Shown here piece by piece: positions 12,141 to 23,950 of a stretch of DNA of 64,000 nt. The notes under the pieces are model-generated. The model made no database searches, was not told the origin of the DNA, and worked only from the letters and a program-made list of their open reading frames with translations. Source of the DNA: Channa striata (lineage: Eukaryota > Chordata > Actinopteri > Anabantiformes > Channidae); NCBI GenBank assembly GCA_033026295.1, contig CM065168.1:43350875-43414874 (forward strand). The letters are read 5' to 3'. Within the stretch, counting starts at the first letter, position 1. Every line of letters starts with the position of its first letter. Position numbers and translations under genes: made by a program.

Positions 12141-15100
12141 ATGGAGCCACACGTGCTCAAGTGGCAATTATGTGAGTATTTTCCATTTAAATTTCTGTTC
12201 TCTAAATTAGAATAAAGGTAATGAATGGAAGGATTTTTTTGTCAAGAATAATTTGTTTAAAAACAAAGATGCACGCTTTTATATCCAACAGACTGGACTA
12301 TTGTTAATGCTTTCCTCTCTCACAGATTTTTGTTGTTGATGTTTAAAAATAGGATTCTTGTGTAATTCTGTGATTTTGAGCTCATGCAGTACGTGCAAAC
12401 TGTGGTGTGGTCAGCTTTTTTAACCCCAAACTTCTAAAAAACAGGGCTTCACAGCACCGTAGTTCCGCTTTTTCATTAAGCCAGCTTGGTTTTCAACGCT
12501 GCACAGTGAAGTGAGGGAGAGTCTAAACTGGACTTCACAGAGATCCATGTCACATACTTAAAAGAAGAAGTGGGATTTTTCAGTGCAACTCCAAAAGCTT
12601 TTGATTGTGTGTAATTCTTGGGAAAGGGAATTTTTTTTTTTTTTTGAGAAAACTTCTGTTTCACATCTGTCCCGTGCTTAGTGTGATTTTTTAAATTTTC
12701 CTTATTAGATCAACCCATTTGATGTTCCAAAACAGATATGATAAGTAAATAGAGACTCCACTATCCAATCTAAATGTATTTTGAATTTCAATACTAGTGC
12801 GGGTTTCTACATTTCTTTCAGTTACAGTATATTTATAGATTGTATCCATCAAATTCATCATATATGATGCATGAAATTTTTCTTGAGTCATAGTCTCAAC
12901 TTAGATTTCAATGATAATTTGTGTCTATACTTTGGTAAATCAAATCAAATTGTGTTCAAGAACGAATAATTGTGCTGAAATAGTAGAAAGTAATAACCAA
13001 TGCAAATGTTGAACGTGTTTTAGTGGAAGAGATGAAAATGAGTTTGGCCAGATTCTTTTAATTTAGATTTTTGATTAGGATGGTACTGATCCATGTATGT
13101 TTATTATTCAAACTGAATATCCCAAGGTTGGATTCATTTTGATACAGTCTCATTCTTTGAATTTTCCATCTGCTTATGTGTCCAGTTTCCATCACTGTGC
13201 TGCTGCTCACACTGCACCACCACCGCCATGCTGCTGCCCTCAGCCTGAAGGAACACCTGGCTGATTGCCTGAACGATACAGACTACGCTGAGCTGCTGCA
13301 GACAGTGAAGACCGGCCTCCCGCACATAAACACGTCTCATCATGTCGTTATTGTTGGAGCTGGTATGGCTGGACTGACAGCGGCAAAGCTGCTGCAAGAC
13401 GCCGGACACAAGGTACACTAAACCGATTGATTTTGATTTTTTAATTTATTTTTTGTTGGATAACAGTGCAAAGATGAGAAAAGCCAAAAGGTTGTGAAAC
13501 ACTTTTACAGTAATACTTACTATGAGCAATTAATTAAGATGTATTAAGTAAAAGGGACATTCGTAAAACTAAAATAAAACCACTCTTTATCACCCTCCTT
13601 GATGATTTTTATTACCATCATGGTGTATGGAAATAAACACCCAGTTAGACCATAAGTTTGCCTTACTTATATTTTTACGTTCTGCTCATACTTGTGATAA
13701 GTTAATCCAAAATGAAAAACCTAACACAAAGTAAAAAAGAAATGGCTTATAACATTAAATTTTTTAGTGTACTCATTTAATAAATGACGAGGATTACAAA
13801 TGTAAACCTCTGTGGTGAATAAAATGCAAAAACTAAACAAGGCTTTGTACAGAAATTAGAAAAATAAAGTGCAGTTGCAGATATGCTATTTATTTAACGT
13901 GACTTTTTTGACAGTAGGTTCTGTTTTGTCAAGGTAACCATATTAGAATCTAGTGGCCGTGTCGGAGGACGTGTGGAGACCTACAGGAATGAAAAAGACG
14001 GCTGGTATGCTGAACTGGGAGCCATGAGGATCCCCAATTTTCACCTGTGAGTAAAAATGTTTTGGATCAGCATTTCTATGAGAGGAATGTCAGTTAAGCC
14101 ATCATTTTCACTTTTAGCCATCCAAAATGTTTTACTGTGGAAAAGTCCCATGTTCCTGCTGTATCATCACTCACCCATCCCCCTCCCAAAGAAACTTTTT
14201 TCCTTGATCTAGTACATAATTACTTAAGGCATCAAATATTGCAGCGTCTAGGTTTCTTTTGTATTTCAGTTAAAGGTACCGGAGTCGCACGTGCAGTCAG
14301 GTACCTTAACGCCAAATGGTCTTGACAAAGCAGAGCTTTATGATGCCACAGCAGTGAGAACCGGCTGGGAAGTCCAGGGTTCTTTGACCAGTATTTGTTA
14401 GCGCAGGGTGCAAAAGGGAAATAAATAAACATTATCAGATGTGAAAAATCTTCATTTAGCTAAAATGTTTGAAGTGCACCCCCAATAATACCTGAAACTG
14501 AAAGGGACCATTGATTGTTTTGCTCAATTCCTTCAAACATTTTTTTTAGTGATAAGTGTTTTTCTCCTTTTGTACCTGTAACAGCATCATCCGCTGGTTT
14601 GCTGCTGAACTGGGAGTAAAGATGAATACGTTTAAAATGGATGACGACAACACCTTTTACCTGGTCCGTGGGCAGCGGATACGAACATATGCAGTAAAAG
14701 CAAACCCCAACATCCTCAATTACAAGCTTCAAAAAAGTGAAAGGGGGAAGTCAGCAGTCCAGCTACTGCAGCAAGCTTTACAAAAGGTATGAAGAAAGAG
14801 TGTGTTGTAAGAGTTTGTTGGGGATTATGTGCTACAATAGTGCTTTTCTAGTATTATTCATATATACTTACTGAAAAATAAAACTTAAAATGTTCTTGAC
14901 ATAAACGTTATACATATAAAATAACAGGTAACCATGGAAATTTTTCACAATTTCAAACAAAAGCCTTTTGACCTGAAAACCAAATAACTTTTAACCTATT
15001 TAATTCCCCAGACAACAAAACTGTAACTAGTAACTGAAATTATTTTTCCTGTAGGTTAAAGATGAAGTTGAAGCACATGGCTGCAGAGCTGCGTTTAAGA

Positions 15101-16700
15101 AATACGACCACTATTCTGTAAAGGTAAATGTTTTTTTTTACTAGGTAGTTGGAAAAACTAAACAGTGTGTTGTAAAAAATTTATTAAATATATTGTTTTA
15201 ATGTTACATTAAAAAAATATGTAGTTTCTTTGGATATGGATTAAAATGTTGATATTCACATTACAGATTTCATTTAAGAATTTCTCAACTGAAAGAGGAA
15301 AACATGTGTTTTAATTTCCAGGAGTATCTGAAAGAAGAAAGTGGGCTGAGTGCTGAAGCGATAAGGATGATTTCAGATTTGCTCAATGAACAGAGTCTCA
15401 TGCACCTGGCCCTGACTGAGATGATCTACATTGAAAGTGATGTGAGCGACAGCACCAAGTAAGAATTATTGATTTTACACAGTCACACACTGATATTTGT
15501 AAGAGATAAGCACATAGATATGTTGGAGTCTGTTTAACGTTCCATTTCAATCCTTGTGCCTCTATTACACCAGATATGAAAATTACCATGAAACCCAGTT
15601 TTTTACTCTTACAGTTTACTAATGCAGTTCTACAATTTGCTCTTTTATTGTCTGTATTAATATAAGCTTGTTTATTTGTTCAGCTTCAATGGTAGGTGGT
15701 GTCAGCGCAAATCAATCTAACTTAGTTGAATTTATCATTTGAAATGTATCAATAATTAAATTACATCCGATTGCGTTATTATTTTTTTTTACTTTAGTTT
15801 GTCTCAGTAAAGAAAAGAAAGCAGCTGAATCTGGTGAATGAATAACAAAGCAGTGTGTTGCAGCCAAAAGAATTCAAAATTCTCTTATTTTTAAGGTATG
15901 ATGAAATAACTGGAGGGACAGATCTCCTCCCCAACGCCTTTCTCACTGTCCTCGATGTGCCCATCCTCCTCAACTCCAAGGTCAGACACATCAGCCACTC
16001 AGATAAGGGTGTAATCGTATCATACGAGACGGGCCAGCAGTCCAATTTAAAGGACATTCATGCTGATGAAGTTCTGATAACAACCACAGCCAAGGCAGCT
16101 CTCTTCATTGAGTACTATCCACCTCTGTCGATCAGAAAGATGGAGGCTCTGAGGGCGGTCCATTACGAAAGCTCCACTAAAATCATTCTCACCTTCAGCG
16201 AGAAGTTTTGGGAGAGGGACGGCATTCGAGGAGGAAAGAGCATAACTGACAGGCCCTGTCGGTACATCTACTACCCTAGCCACAGTTTCCCCACAAACGA
16301 GACCATCGGGGTCCTCTTGGCTTCCTACACCTGGGCTGATGACTCCCTCCTTTTCAATGGTGCCAGTGATGAAGACCTGAAGGAGATGGCTCTGAGAGAT
16401 TTGGCAAAGATACACGGCAAGTGTGTCAGGTCTCTCTGCACAGGGGTGGTGGTGAAGAGGTGGAGTGCAGATCCTTACAGTTTGGGGGCTTTTGCTCTGT
16501 TTACACCGTACCAACATTTAGAGTACGCCAGGAGCTCTTCAGACCTGAAGGCAGGGTGCACTTTGCAGGCGAGCACACAGCTTTTCCTCACGGTTGGATC
16601 GAGACATCTATGAAATCCGCAATCAGGGCATCTAAAAACATTAACAAACTGGCTCAAAACAGTCGGGTAGAGCTCAACACAGAGATGAGCTGTAGGCTGT
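12141..16700 (+). pseudogene. laao: L-amino acid oxidase copy 3 (1-base frameshift in last exon)
   Basis: Coding exons are 12141-12171, 13186-13412, 13934-14046, 14585-14786, 15055-15123 and 15322-15458, plus a last exon from 15896. All junctions are GT-AG and phases match copy 2. The N-terminus MEPHVLKWQL and the hydrophobic stretch after it make a signal peptide. GAGMAG, GRVGGRVETY and GAMRIP are present. Near 16529 the conserved GCCAAGGAGC is GCCAGGAGC, one A short. The frame then runs to a stop at 16611-16613 and loses GRVHFAGEHTAFPHGW, the last FAD-contacting segment, which remains readable in the next frame. That next frame stays open well past the usual end. A protein without this segment should not bind FAD properly, so this is either a young pseudogene or an assembly error in an AA pair. 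Confidence 0.75.
12284..12325 (+). repeat. Short LINE-derived block in LAAO copy 3 intron 1
   Basis: ACAGACTGGACTATTGTTAA and the bases after it repeat about 33 bases of the LINE fragment at 10404-10438 without visible change. It lies about 1.9 kb away inside the first coding intron of copy 3. Confidence 0.6.
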
Positions 16701-16949
16701 TAAATCTGCTTTCTGAAGAAATTAATTTGTGTCAGTGTAGAACAGGAGGAAAAATATGTATTATAAGTATTAATTTTCTTGCTTTTTTCTTACAGTTACA
16801 GTATTTGCTTCTATCAAAGTCTATCAAAAGTCAACCAAAGAGAACTTTCTCTATTTATCAATCCATGCTACTTCAAAAAGCAATGCAAATATCGTTCCAT
16901 GTGCTGCAAAAAAACAACAAGATTTTAATAATCTCAACTGAGCTGTAAG

Positions 16950-17934
16950 TTTTACAGTAACACTGAAGGCAGCTTTGCTGGCAAGAAGTGTGTCTTCTTG
17001 CTTGCACGTCTGTGAAGGCAGTACATGATAAGCTGAGCGAAATGTATATGTATTTGGGTATTTCCTTTTTATTCTACTTCATATTTCTATTCTACTTTTT
17101 GCTTTTGTTGCTATATGTTTAAATCACATCTGTACACAGTAGTTGGTTTACAGATTAACAGTCACCCCCCTGTTACTGCTCAAAATATTTTTTTACTGTT
17201 AGCAATAAAATAATGTGTGTGGTATCTTTAAAAGGAAAACATTATGTAGGTTGTGTCAAATGAATTTGAATTTCAAAAATGAATTTACAGTAAGTATTGC
17301 TGAATGACACATAGGCACAAACATGATAAAATAAAAAAAATATTTGTTTATAATAGTTTTAATAGTCACACAGTCGAGCTGTTTTCACAGATGTGGATAA
17401 ATACAGGACAAAAAATCTATAATAATAGCATTCTCCATTGCTCGTCCACGTTTCCACAATATATCCATTTATAGTCCAAATAATATTTTGAAGAACAGTA
17501 CAATGCCTTATATTTTTATATTATTTCATACAACTAGGTACCACTTTTTTGTAGAACAAAATAGGTGTTTAATTCTTCCGGTGTTTGTCTGTATTCTGAG
17601 GTCTCACACCAGCACAGTCAATCCTGTTTTTATCTTTTATCTATGGCACATTTATTAAATGGTAAAGTCATATTGTACTTTTTGATTGTTAATTAACTCA
17701 ATAACAGAATTTTCAAGTTAGAGCAACATTTTGGGATATTTTGGAAGAACAACCAATTGTGCACAGTTTAAAATAACATAACCCCTTTGAGAGAACTGCA
17801 TCAGGCATCATGACAAAAGCAGTTTGCCTGTTTTACAGTAAATGCATATTTAAGATTAAACAAATCCACAACATTGCTGAAAATATTTTAACTATTTTCA
17901 AATAACTTTTCATAGATATAATATAATTACCATT
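16950..17934. other. Boundary between the LAAO and receptor clusters
   Basis: About 1 kb of AT-rich DNA between the convergent ends of LAAO copy 3 (plus strand) and receptor A (minus strand). No gene, relic exon or named repeat was recognised. Confidence 0.5.
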
Positions 17935-18803
17935 TTATTCACAGCTCACATGGCAGCAGAACAATTTTCCTGCTCTGTGCAGAAACAGCAGAGGTAAAAC
18001 AAAGCTGCTGGGCAGACTGAACCAGCTGACAGATACCAACACCAGACAAGCATCGCTGTAAGTCAGCAGGTCGCCGTTGTTCAGAGCAACACAAACGAGC
18101 ATCCCTAGAAAAAACAGGCATTGCACTCCTGTTATAATACTGATGGTATGGATGGCCCTCTGCTTTGATTGGTCAACTCGCCCACTATTCCCGCCCTTTT
18201 CTCCTGGCCCTGGACGAATCAGGACACAGAGAACAGAGAGGCTGCAAAAAGACACGACAACTAAAGACAAGGCTAAAGAGCAGAAAATGAGGATATAGGG
18301 AATACTGGGAAGTACAGAGCTGTCACACCGATCCATCCACAGTACAGCAACCAAGCGCACCCAATGCAGATGTTTCTGATTCTGCCCCCTCCTGACTGTC
18401 TCAGCCCCAGATAGATGACGGGGTGAACAACAGCCAGGTAGTGTTCCACACAGGTCAGGGTGTGAAAGGAAATTTGTGCCGGGTAAAATGTAGAAGTACC
18501 ATAAATCCCTAAATTCATCAACACCAGGAGACCAAAGTATTGGCCAGCAAAGTAAAAAATGACCCCAACTGCAAAGATCAGCTCCATGGCAGCATAGTGG
18601 TAGGCGAAGACGTCGGAGTGGCTCGTTGTTGCAGAGGAGCCCTGCTGGCGCCATCGTCGGTGACCCAGGAAAAGGACGAGGAGGCAGAGAGGGAGGAGAA
18701 GGGAGAGGTTGGTGATGATGAAGGAAAGCGAGATTAGAGTTCCAGCCGCAACATCAGAGCAGTGTTGAAAACCATTAAGGGGGGAGGAGGAGTTGGCTGC
18801 TGA
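17935..18803 (-). pseudogene. Receptor A: broken 7TM receptor gene
   Basis: All seven transmembrane segments of the array's receptor family can be followed, but the gene is disabled. The start codon is TCA (18801-18803) where the relatives have ATG before GCAGCC. No other in-frame ATG occurs before the middle of TM2. One base is missing near 18305, where relatives read a GATATTCC-type codon pair, so TM5 to TM7 are in another frame down to the TAA at 17935-17937. The TM3 motif is EHY instead of ERY. The 3' part still reads VVVSFCSLSVLCVLIRPGPG and SLPSSFVLPLLFLHRAGKL. Its leader exon (donor at 19515) and composite box (19621-19642) are preserved, so it died after duplicating with its promoter. 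Confidence 0.8.
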
Positions 18804-19515
18804 GTTGGTTTGTTGGGTGTCGCTTTTAATGGAAAACAGAGCGACAAAAACAAATGAGACAACACAATGTGTATTCCTTCGATAATTTTATTATCGACGG
18901 AATCGACTTACACTCTTATCAATTTTCCATTTCGAATGATAACAGATGTAATTGAGACTACTGTAATATTATATTCATCAAAATAAATTGCAGTACGCAT
19001 TTAGTAATGTTATATTGTAGTGCTTCTGCAAATAGGTCCACCAATCTCAAATAAAGCTAATGCAATATTGCTGATTATTGACTTGTATACTTACAAATCC
19101 CTTTTCTCCATAACATGCCACAAAAACTTGGACAGGTTCCCTTCAAAATGGTAAAGACAATACAAATAAACTAAAGTCACTGGAAATGTAGTAATTTGTG
19201 AATTATTTATAACAAAATAGAACATTCTGACTTTTATTCTAAATGAGTCTAATTACAAATATATTTATTTTAACTTAAAATTGTCACCTAAGACAAAGTG
19301 ATAAAAGAAATTTAATGGATGGTAACTTTCAAAGTAAGTTAATATGCTGCCTGATCCAAAAAATATAAAGAAAATGAAAATATGATAAAGTTTGAGTCAA
19401 TTTTATGGCTTTCTATTACTTTTAGAATATTTTAAAAGTCAGGACCAGTAAAATCTATATTCACAGAAAATCTAAAGCATAAACTCAAAACCACTACCTT
19501 AATAAAAACACCCAC

Positions 19516-19660
19516 CTGTTTCTTTCTGATCTTTCCTCTGCAACACAAAGCTCTGTCTGCAGTTGGCTAGTGTCTGGTCCTCACATTTATCATGTGTTAA
19601 TGGTGACCGTGTCTCTAGGGTTTTGCATGTGTCAAACAAATAATTGATATTGTCCAACTC
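19516..19660 (-). promoter_or_regulatory. Receptor A upstream box and noncoding first exon
   Basis: On the minus strand, TTTGTTTGACAC-ATGCAAAA lies at 19621-19642, and a leader exon ends at 19516 before GTGGGTGTT. A second ATTTGCATGCC-like octamer lies just upstream, near 19676-19688. Confidence 0.6.
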
Positions 19661-21035
19661 TGTATTGTAACCACGGCATGCAAATTTCTTTTTAACAATA
19701 ATCTTTCACAAGAACAACAGAGGGATTTGGGATCTTTTCCAATGACCAACACTCTCATTGTACAGCTTCAGATATTGACGTTTCCTAAGGCGTCAACTTA
19801 TGCCACTTTGTTCATCCTTCGGCGTATCGTAATGACCCCACATGTACCCTTTGTCTCCAGGGAGCGCCACAATTTGGCACAACAAGAACAAATTAAATAC
19901 AGAAATAAAGAAACAATTTAAGGATAAGGAAAAACAACTTTAGAGTAACGTTACATTCAGAAATGACAGGGGTTAGGTCACAAAATCTGAATTGCAAGGT
20001 TAAGTTGAAAAATTGAAAAAACAAATGGTGACAAAGTTCCTGGCGACTTCCTAGCTATGTTGCCATGTTGTGAAATTATCATCAATGAATCACACAAGAG
20101 TCGAACCTTGGACTCTTATGGAAAATTCTTGTGTCTAGTTGTACCTTCCACCACCACGTCCACTTCCCCGTGAGACTTTTTCGCTGGGGATTCTGTTTAT
20201 CTATCACCGACTTGAACAGGGAGCAAAAGCTTTAGCATGTAGCACAGAGGGGACTTGAAATACAGTACCAGCATTTTTCGACACCTAAAGAATGAGAACT
20301 GGCTGGCAAGACACAGTGGTACCAAGTGTTTTTGCAACAATAAGCATTTTAATCAGTCGTGTTTTTTACATATTCCATCTGCAGTATTAGGTCACCTAAA
20401 GACAATGAGACAGTGACAAAGCAGTGCAGGGTAGGAGAACTGGTTCCTACTACATCTGATACTATTAACAGTTTATTTTGATTGCATGCGGTAACATTAG
20501 CATATGTGTGTTGGGAACACATTGGGAAAGTGTACAATAAATAATTCATGGGGTCAAAGCATCCTGTTGTGCTTCATCAGCGCAGTGCAGTTGACCCCTG
20601 ACCTTTTTATGATGGTAGAGAATTCTCTGCTGGAATTCGCTAATCACAGAAACAGACTATATTTCAGATATATGCAGTACATTTTACACTACAATGGGAC
20701 ATGGTAAGAGCACTAAATAATAAGAGTTAATTGACAAATCAAGTGCTCTTACTTAAAGAATAGGGAAAAAAGTTTTCAGTTCTGAGTAATGCATAAGGAC
20801 ATACAAGTACATTTACAGAACAGGTTTAAAATGTAAAAAAATAATAATAATTTTATTATAAAAGATGAGCTAGTTTGTTTCATATACAGGCAGAACAAAT
20901 CTAAAACCTACAATTTGGTTATGGTCCAACACCGCTAACAGTAATTATTATTTTTGAATTGTTGTTTTATGAAAATTGATTTTAAATATTTTATGACAAA
21001 TCTCCTAAGATTCACTACAGTCAGTACAGTTTGTT
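19661..21035. other. Intergenic, receptor A to B
   Basis: Holds a diverged stretch at about 20328-20398 that matches the upstream flank of receptor B (23091-23160). The interrupting 19.8-20.3 kb segment looks like an insertion of unknown type. No gene was recognised. Confidence 0.4.
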
Positions 21036-21902
21036 TTAGTTTTTGTTGCTGTGGCAACAGAGCAGTTTTCCCGCTCTTTGCAGAAACAGAATGGGTAAAA
21101 TTAAACTGCTGGGCAGACTAAACCAGCTTCCAGACAACAACACCACACAGCCGTCACGGTAACTCAGCAACTGCGAGTTGTCCAACACGTCACAAACAAG
21201 CACGCTTAGGAAGAACAGCCACAGCACTGCTGTTATAGCAGTGATGGTAAGGAAAGCCCTCTGCTTCGTTTTGTCAACCTGCTCATTATTCCCACCCATT
21301 TCCCCGGGTCCTGGACGAATCAGGATACAGACAACAGAGAGGCTGCAAAAAGACACAACAACTAAGGACAAGACCAACAAGCAGAAGATTGGGATATACG
21401 GAAGCTCAGGGAAGTGCAGAGCTTCCAAACCAATCCATCCACCATACAGCAGCCAAACACACCCGGTGCTGATGTTTCTGACCCTCCCTGACTGTCTCAG
21501 CCTCAGGTAGATGATGGGATGAACAACAGCCAGGTAGCGATCAACGCAGGTCAGAATGTGAAAGTAGGTCTGTGCAGGGTAAAATGTAGCGGTGCCCCAA
21601 AACCCCACTTTCATCAACCCCAAGATACTGAAGTATTGGCCGCAAAAATACAAACTTTGCCCCACTGCAAAGACCAGCTCCATGGCAGCTGATTGGTAGG
21701 TGAAGATGTCAGAGTGGCTTGTCGTTGCAAAGGAGCGCTGGCGCCGCCATCGTCGGTAACCCAGGTAGAGGATGAGGATGGAGAGAGGGACGAGGAAAAT
21801 GACGTGGATGATGACGAAAGAAACCCAGATTACAGTTCCAACTTCAACATCAGAGCAGTGTTGAAAATGAAGGATGGGGGAAAAGGAGGAGTTGGCTGCC
21901 AT
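21036..21902 (-). CDS. Receptor B: 7TM rhodopsin-like receptor, 288 aa
   Basis: Open reading frame with seven hydrophobic segments at about residues 22-48, 69-92, 101-125, 143-165, 170-195, 215-240 and 251-275. The N-terminus MAANSS carries an NSS glycosylation site. DRYLAVVHP is at 121-129. TM2 has SAAMEL, with Glu at the usual Asp position. TM4 keeps Trp. TM7 ends LPILF (269-273) instead of NPxxY. The loop after TM4's lead-in is two residues short (RQSGRVRNIS). ICL3 holds LIRPGPGE. The ATG at 21902 is chosen because MAANSS aligns across the array and follows the acceptor CTAAAAG by about 20 bases; the frame upstream only opens with GTG. The noncoding first exon ends at 22740, giving an intron of about 0.8 kb that is otherwise empty. 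The ligand is unknown; a chemosensory role is only an inference from the tandem array. Confidence 0.85.
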   Translation of the reverse strand: MAANSSFSPILHFQHCSDVEVGTVIWVSFVIIHVIFLVPLSILILYLGYRRWRRQRSFATTSHSDIFTYQSAAMELVFAVGQSLYFCGQYFSILGLMKVGFWGTATFYPAQTYFHILTCVDRYLAVVHPIIYLRLRQSGRVRNISTGCVWLLYGGWIGLEALHFPELPYIPIFCLLVLSLVVVSFCSLSVVCILIRPGPGEMGGNNEQVDKTKQRAFLTITAITAVLWLFFLSVLVCDVLDNSQLLSYRDGCVVLLSGSWFSLPSSLILPILFLQRAGKLLCCHSNKN

Positions 21903-22739
21903 ATTGGTTTGTGTCGTTTTGCTTTTAGTGGAGAAAAGAGAATCAGTTATTGACACTATTTATGCACTAAAAAACAAGTTTATATATATATTTTATAAAA
22001 TTTGCATTTAGGCTTTAAACTGTTTAAACAAATTAAAGTAAAAAAAAAAGTTTAAAAAAATAATAAATAAAATGTTAGGAACAGCCAAAAAATTAATAAA
22101 AAAATAAAATAAAATTGTGGGGCTAATTCAAACTTAATTGGATCTACAACATACTTATATTTTATGTTAATTTATTAAATATGTAATTATAATCTTTTTT
22201 GACCTAGTCTGATTCTTTTTGCTCATTTAGTAAAAGGCAATACTAAACTATTTAATCTGGAATATATTTTTAAATAGGGTCAAATTTAATTCAGTTTATT
22301 TTCTTGTATGTTTTGATTACTTTTGCTCCCATCGTTTTCTTTTGAGGATTGTAAACAATTAACATTTTATAAAGACAGTTAAAAGCTCTCTTCAAAAGCG
22401 TGTCTCTTCAAACACATATTTATTTTTAGAATCAGTTTTACAATAAGTTTTACTTCTTATTCTTATTCAATTCTTTTAAAAATGAAATCACTAGAAACTA
22501 CTTGTTTAAGGTTCAAAGAAAATTCATTACACTTGACTTTCAGAAAACCAGGATACAGTAACAATAACGGGGAAATATAAGCAGTGCAGAAAATGGAACA
22601 ATAGGTTAAACCTGAAGCTGACAGCAGCATGATCGTCTCATGTTGTCCCAACTATGAGTCAGTGACCAGTGAAAAATGATATTGAAAGAAGCTCCAAAAT
22701 ATTAAGTGAAACCTAAGTAGCTTATTAAAGAACACCCAC

Positions 22740-22960
22740 CTTGTCAACGGTGCTGCCTTCTAACGTTTCTCCTGCACCACTGAACTCTGTCTGCTGTTTC
22801 AAGTGTCTGGCTTTAACATTAACGTGAATCAATGGTGACGATTTGTCAAGCGTCAGACGGCAAGAGGCCTGTTGGCTTTGTTGTGTCAAACAAATAATTG
22901 ATATTGTCCAACTCCCTGTAATAAATTCCAGCAGGCAAATTTCCTTTTCATACTCTTCTT
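22740..22960 (-). promoter_or_regulatory. Receptor B upstream box and noncoding first exon
   Basis: TTTGTTTGACACAACAAAG at about 22876-22895 on the minus strand; the octamer half is degraded to AACAAAG. The first exon ends in ACAAG at 22740 before GTGGGTGTT. An AGGAAATTTGCC block lies just upstream and recurs at other loci. Confidence 0.6.
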
Positions 22961-23800
22961 AAACCGGAACAACAGAGCACAGGCCAAGCGTCTGGAGACC
23001 AAATCTATAAAGGTTCTGGCGTCTTGTTCAAAGATTTTTCAGCACGACACAGTATCACCCACTGTTTTTTTTCCCTGAAATGTGCATATTTTCTATGCAA
23101 ACAACCATTTTAATCAATCATGTTGTTGACATATTTCCATCTCCATAACCTATCAGTCTCTGTTTGACAGGATTCAAACAACCCGCGATGACGGGCTGCT
23201 GCTTATTTAGATTGATTGTTTAAAAGTGTCACGCAGAGATTTTGTGCTTACAGACAGTTTTCATGTTGACGGGAAGAAATGCATGAAAAAACACTGAAGC
23301 AAATAGAATTCAGATACACACTGGGGGAAACTTTCAACAAATTGTTTGTGTCTCAAAACCTCAAACCAAAAAAATGCTCCAATTTTGGACTTTGTAAAGT
23401 GAAAATTTGCTACTGAGTTCCAATCACCAGAACAACAAAACAGTGTATTACTTCATCATCCTCACACTATAGCGTTCAAGTGACTATTGGGGAGAGAGTT
23501 TGTTTAGTTTATTTTAAAGACCAATTTCGATTTTGCAATGTACTTCACACAATTGGATAAAGCTGGTTTACAGGTGTATTGCTTTACTTTTTTATTAATT
23601 ATTACAATCAGCTCAGTCTTTTGTTTGGCATCGATGGCACAAAAATAGGTGGTGGCTTACAGATTAGTAGTTTTCTGTTGACTCAAGTTGGATATAAACG
23701 TCTCGCTTGGATAACCAATCAGTGTCTACATCTCATAATATCAATAAACTGGTCAATAATTTTGCCACATTTGTGCTTAATTCAGTGAGAATCCAAATTT
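22961..23800. other. Upstream flank of receptor B
   Basis: Contains the GTCTTGTTCA block near 23020 and the conserved TGACAGGATTCAAACAACCC block at 23166-23185, both shared with other receptor units. The rest is unrecognised. Confidence 0.4.
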
Positions 23801-23810
23801 GTCTTAAATT

Positions 23811-23950
23811 CACTGGAGGGACAGATCTTAGCCTAACTCTCTGTCCTTGCTGAGTCCATCCATCTTAAATCCAAGTTAGTGAGAAAAGAGTGTGGTGGTA
23901 TCAGCCTCAGCTTCAGTGAGAAGTTTTGGGAGAGGAATATTTCGTCAGCT
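23811..23950 (+). pseudogene. Decayed LAAO last-exon relic inside the receptor array
   Basis: CACTGGAGGGACAGATCTTA matches the start of the LAAO last exon (ACTGGAGGGACAGATCTCCT in copy 3). It is followed by a diverged CTGTCCTTG..CTTAAATCCAAGTTAG stretch, then GTGGTATCA. After a jump comes CTTCAGTGAGAAGTTTTGGG at about 23912-23932, which copy 3 has as CTTCAGCGAGAAGTTTTGGG. Order and strand agree with LAAO. Roughly 170 bases between the two matched parts are deleted and no reading frame survives. It is the only LAAO trace I found beyond the first cluster, about 7 kb from copy 3. Confidence 0.7.

Noticed and set aside
21903..21956. N-terminal extensions of receptors B, C, E, H and K reaching past the MAANSS/MAVNSS start
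   Set aside because: Most open with GTG or TTG, they cross a pyrimidine tract and AG acceptor, and they do not align between genes; they are leader intron.
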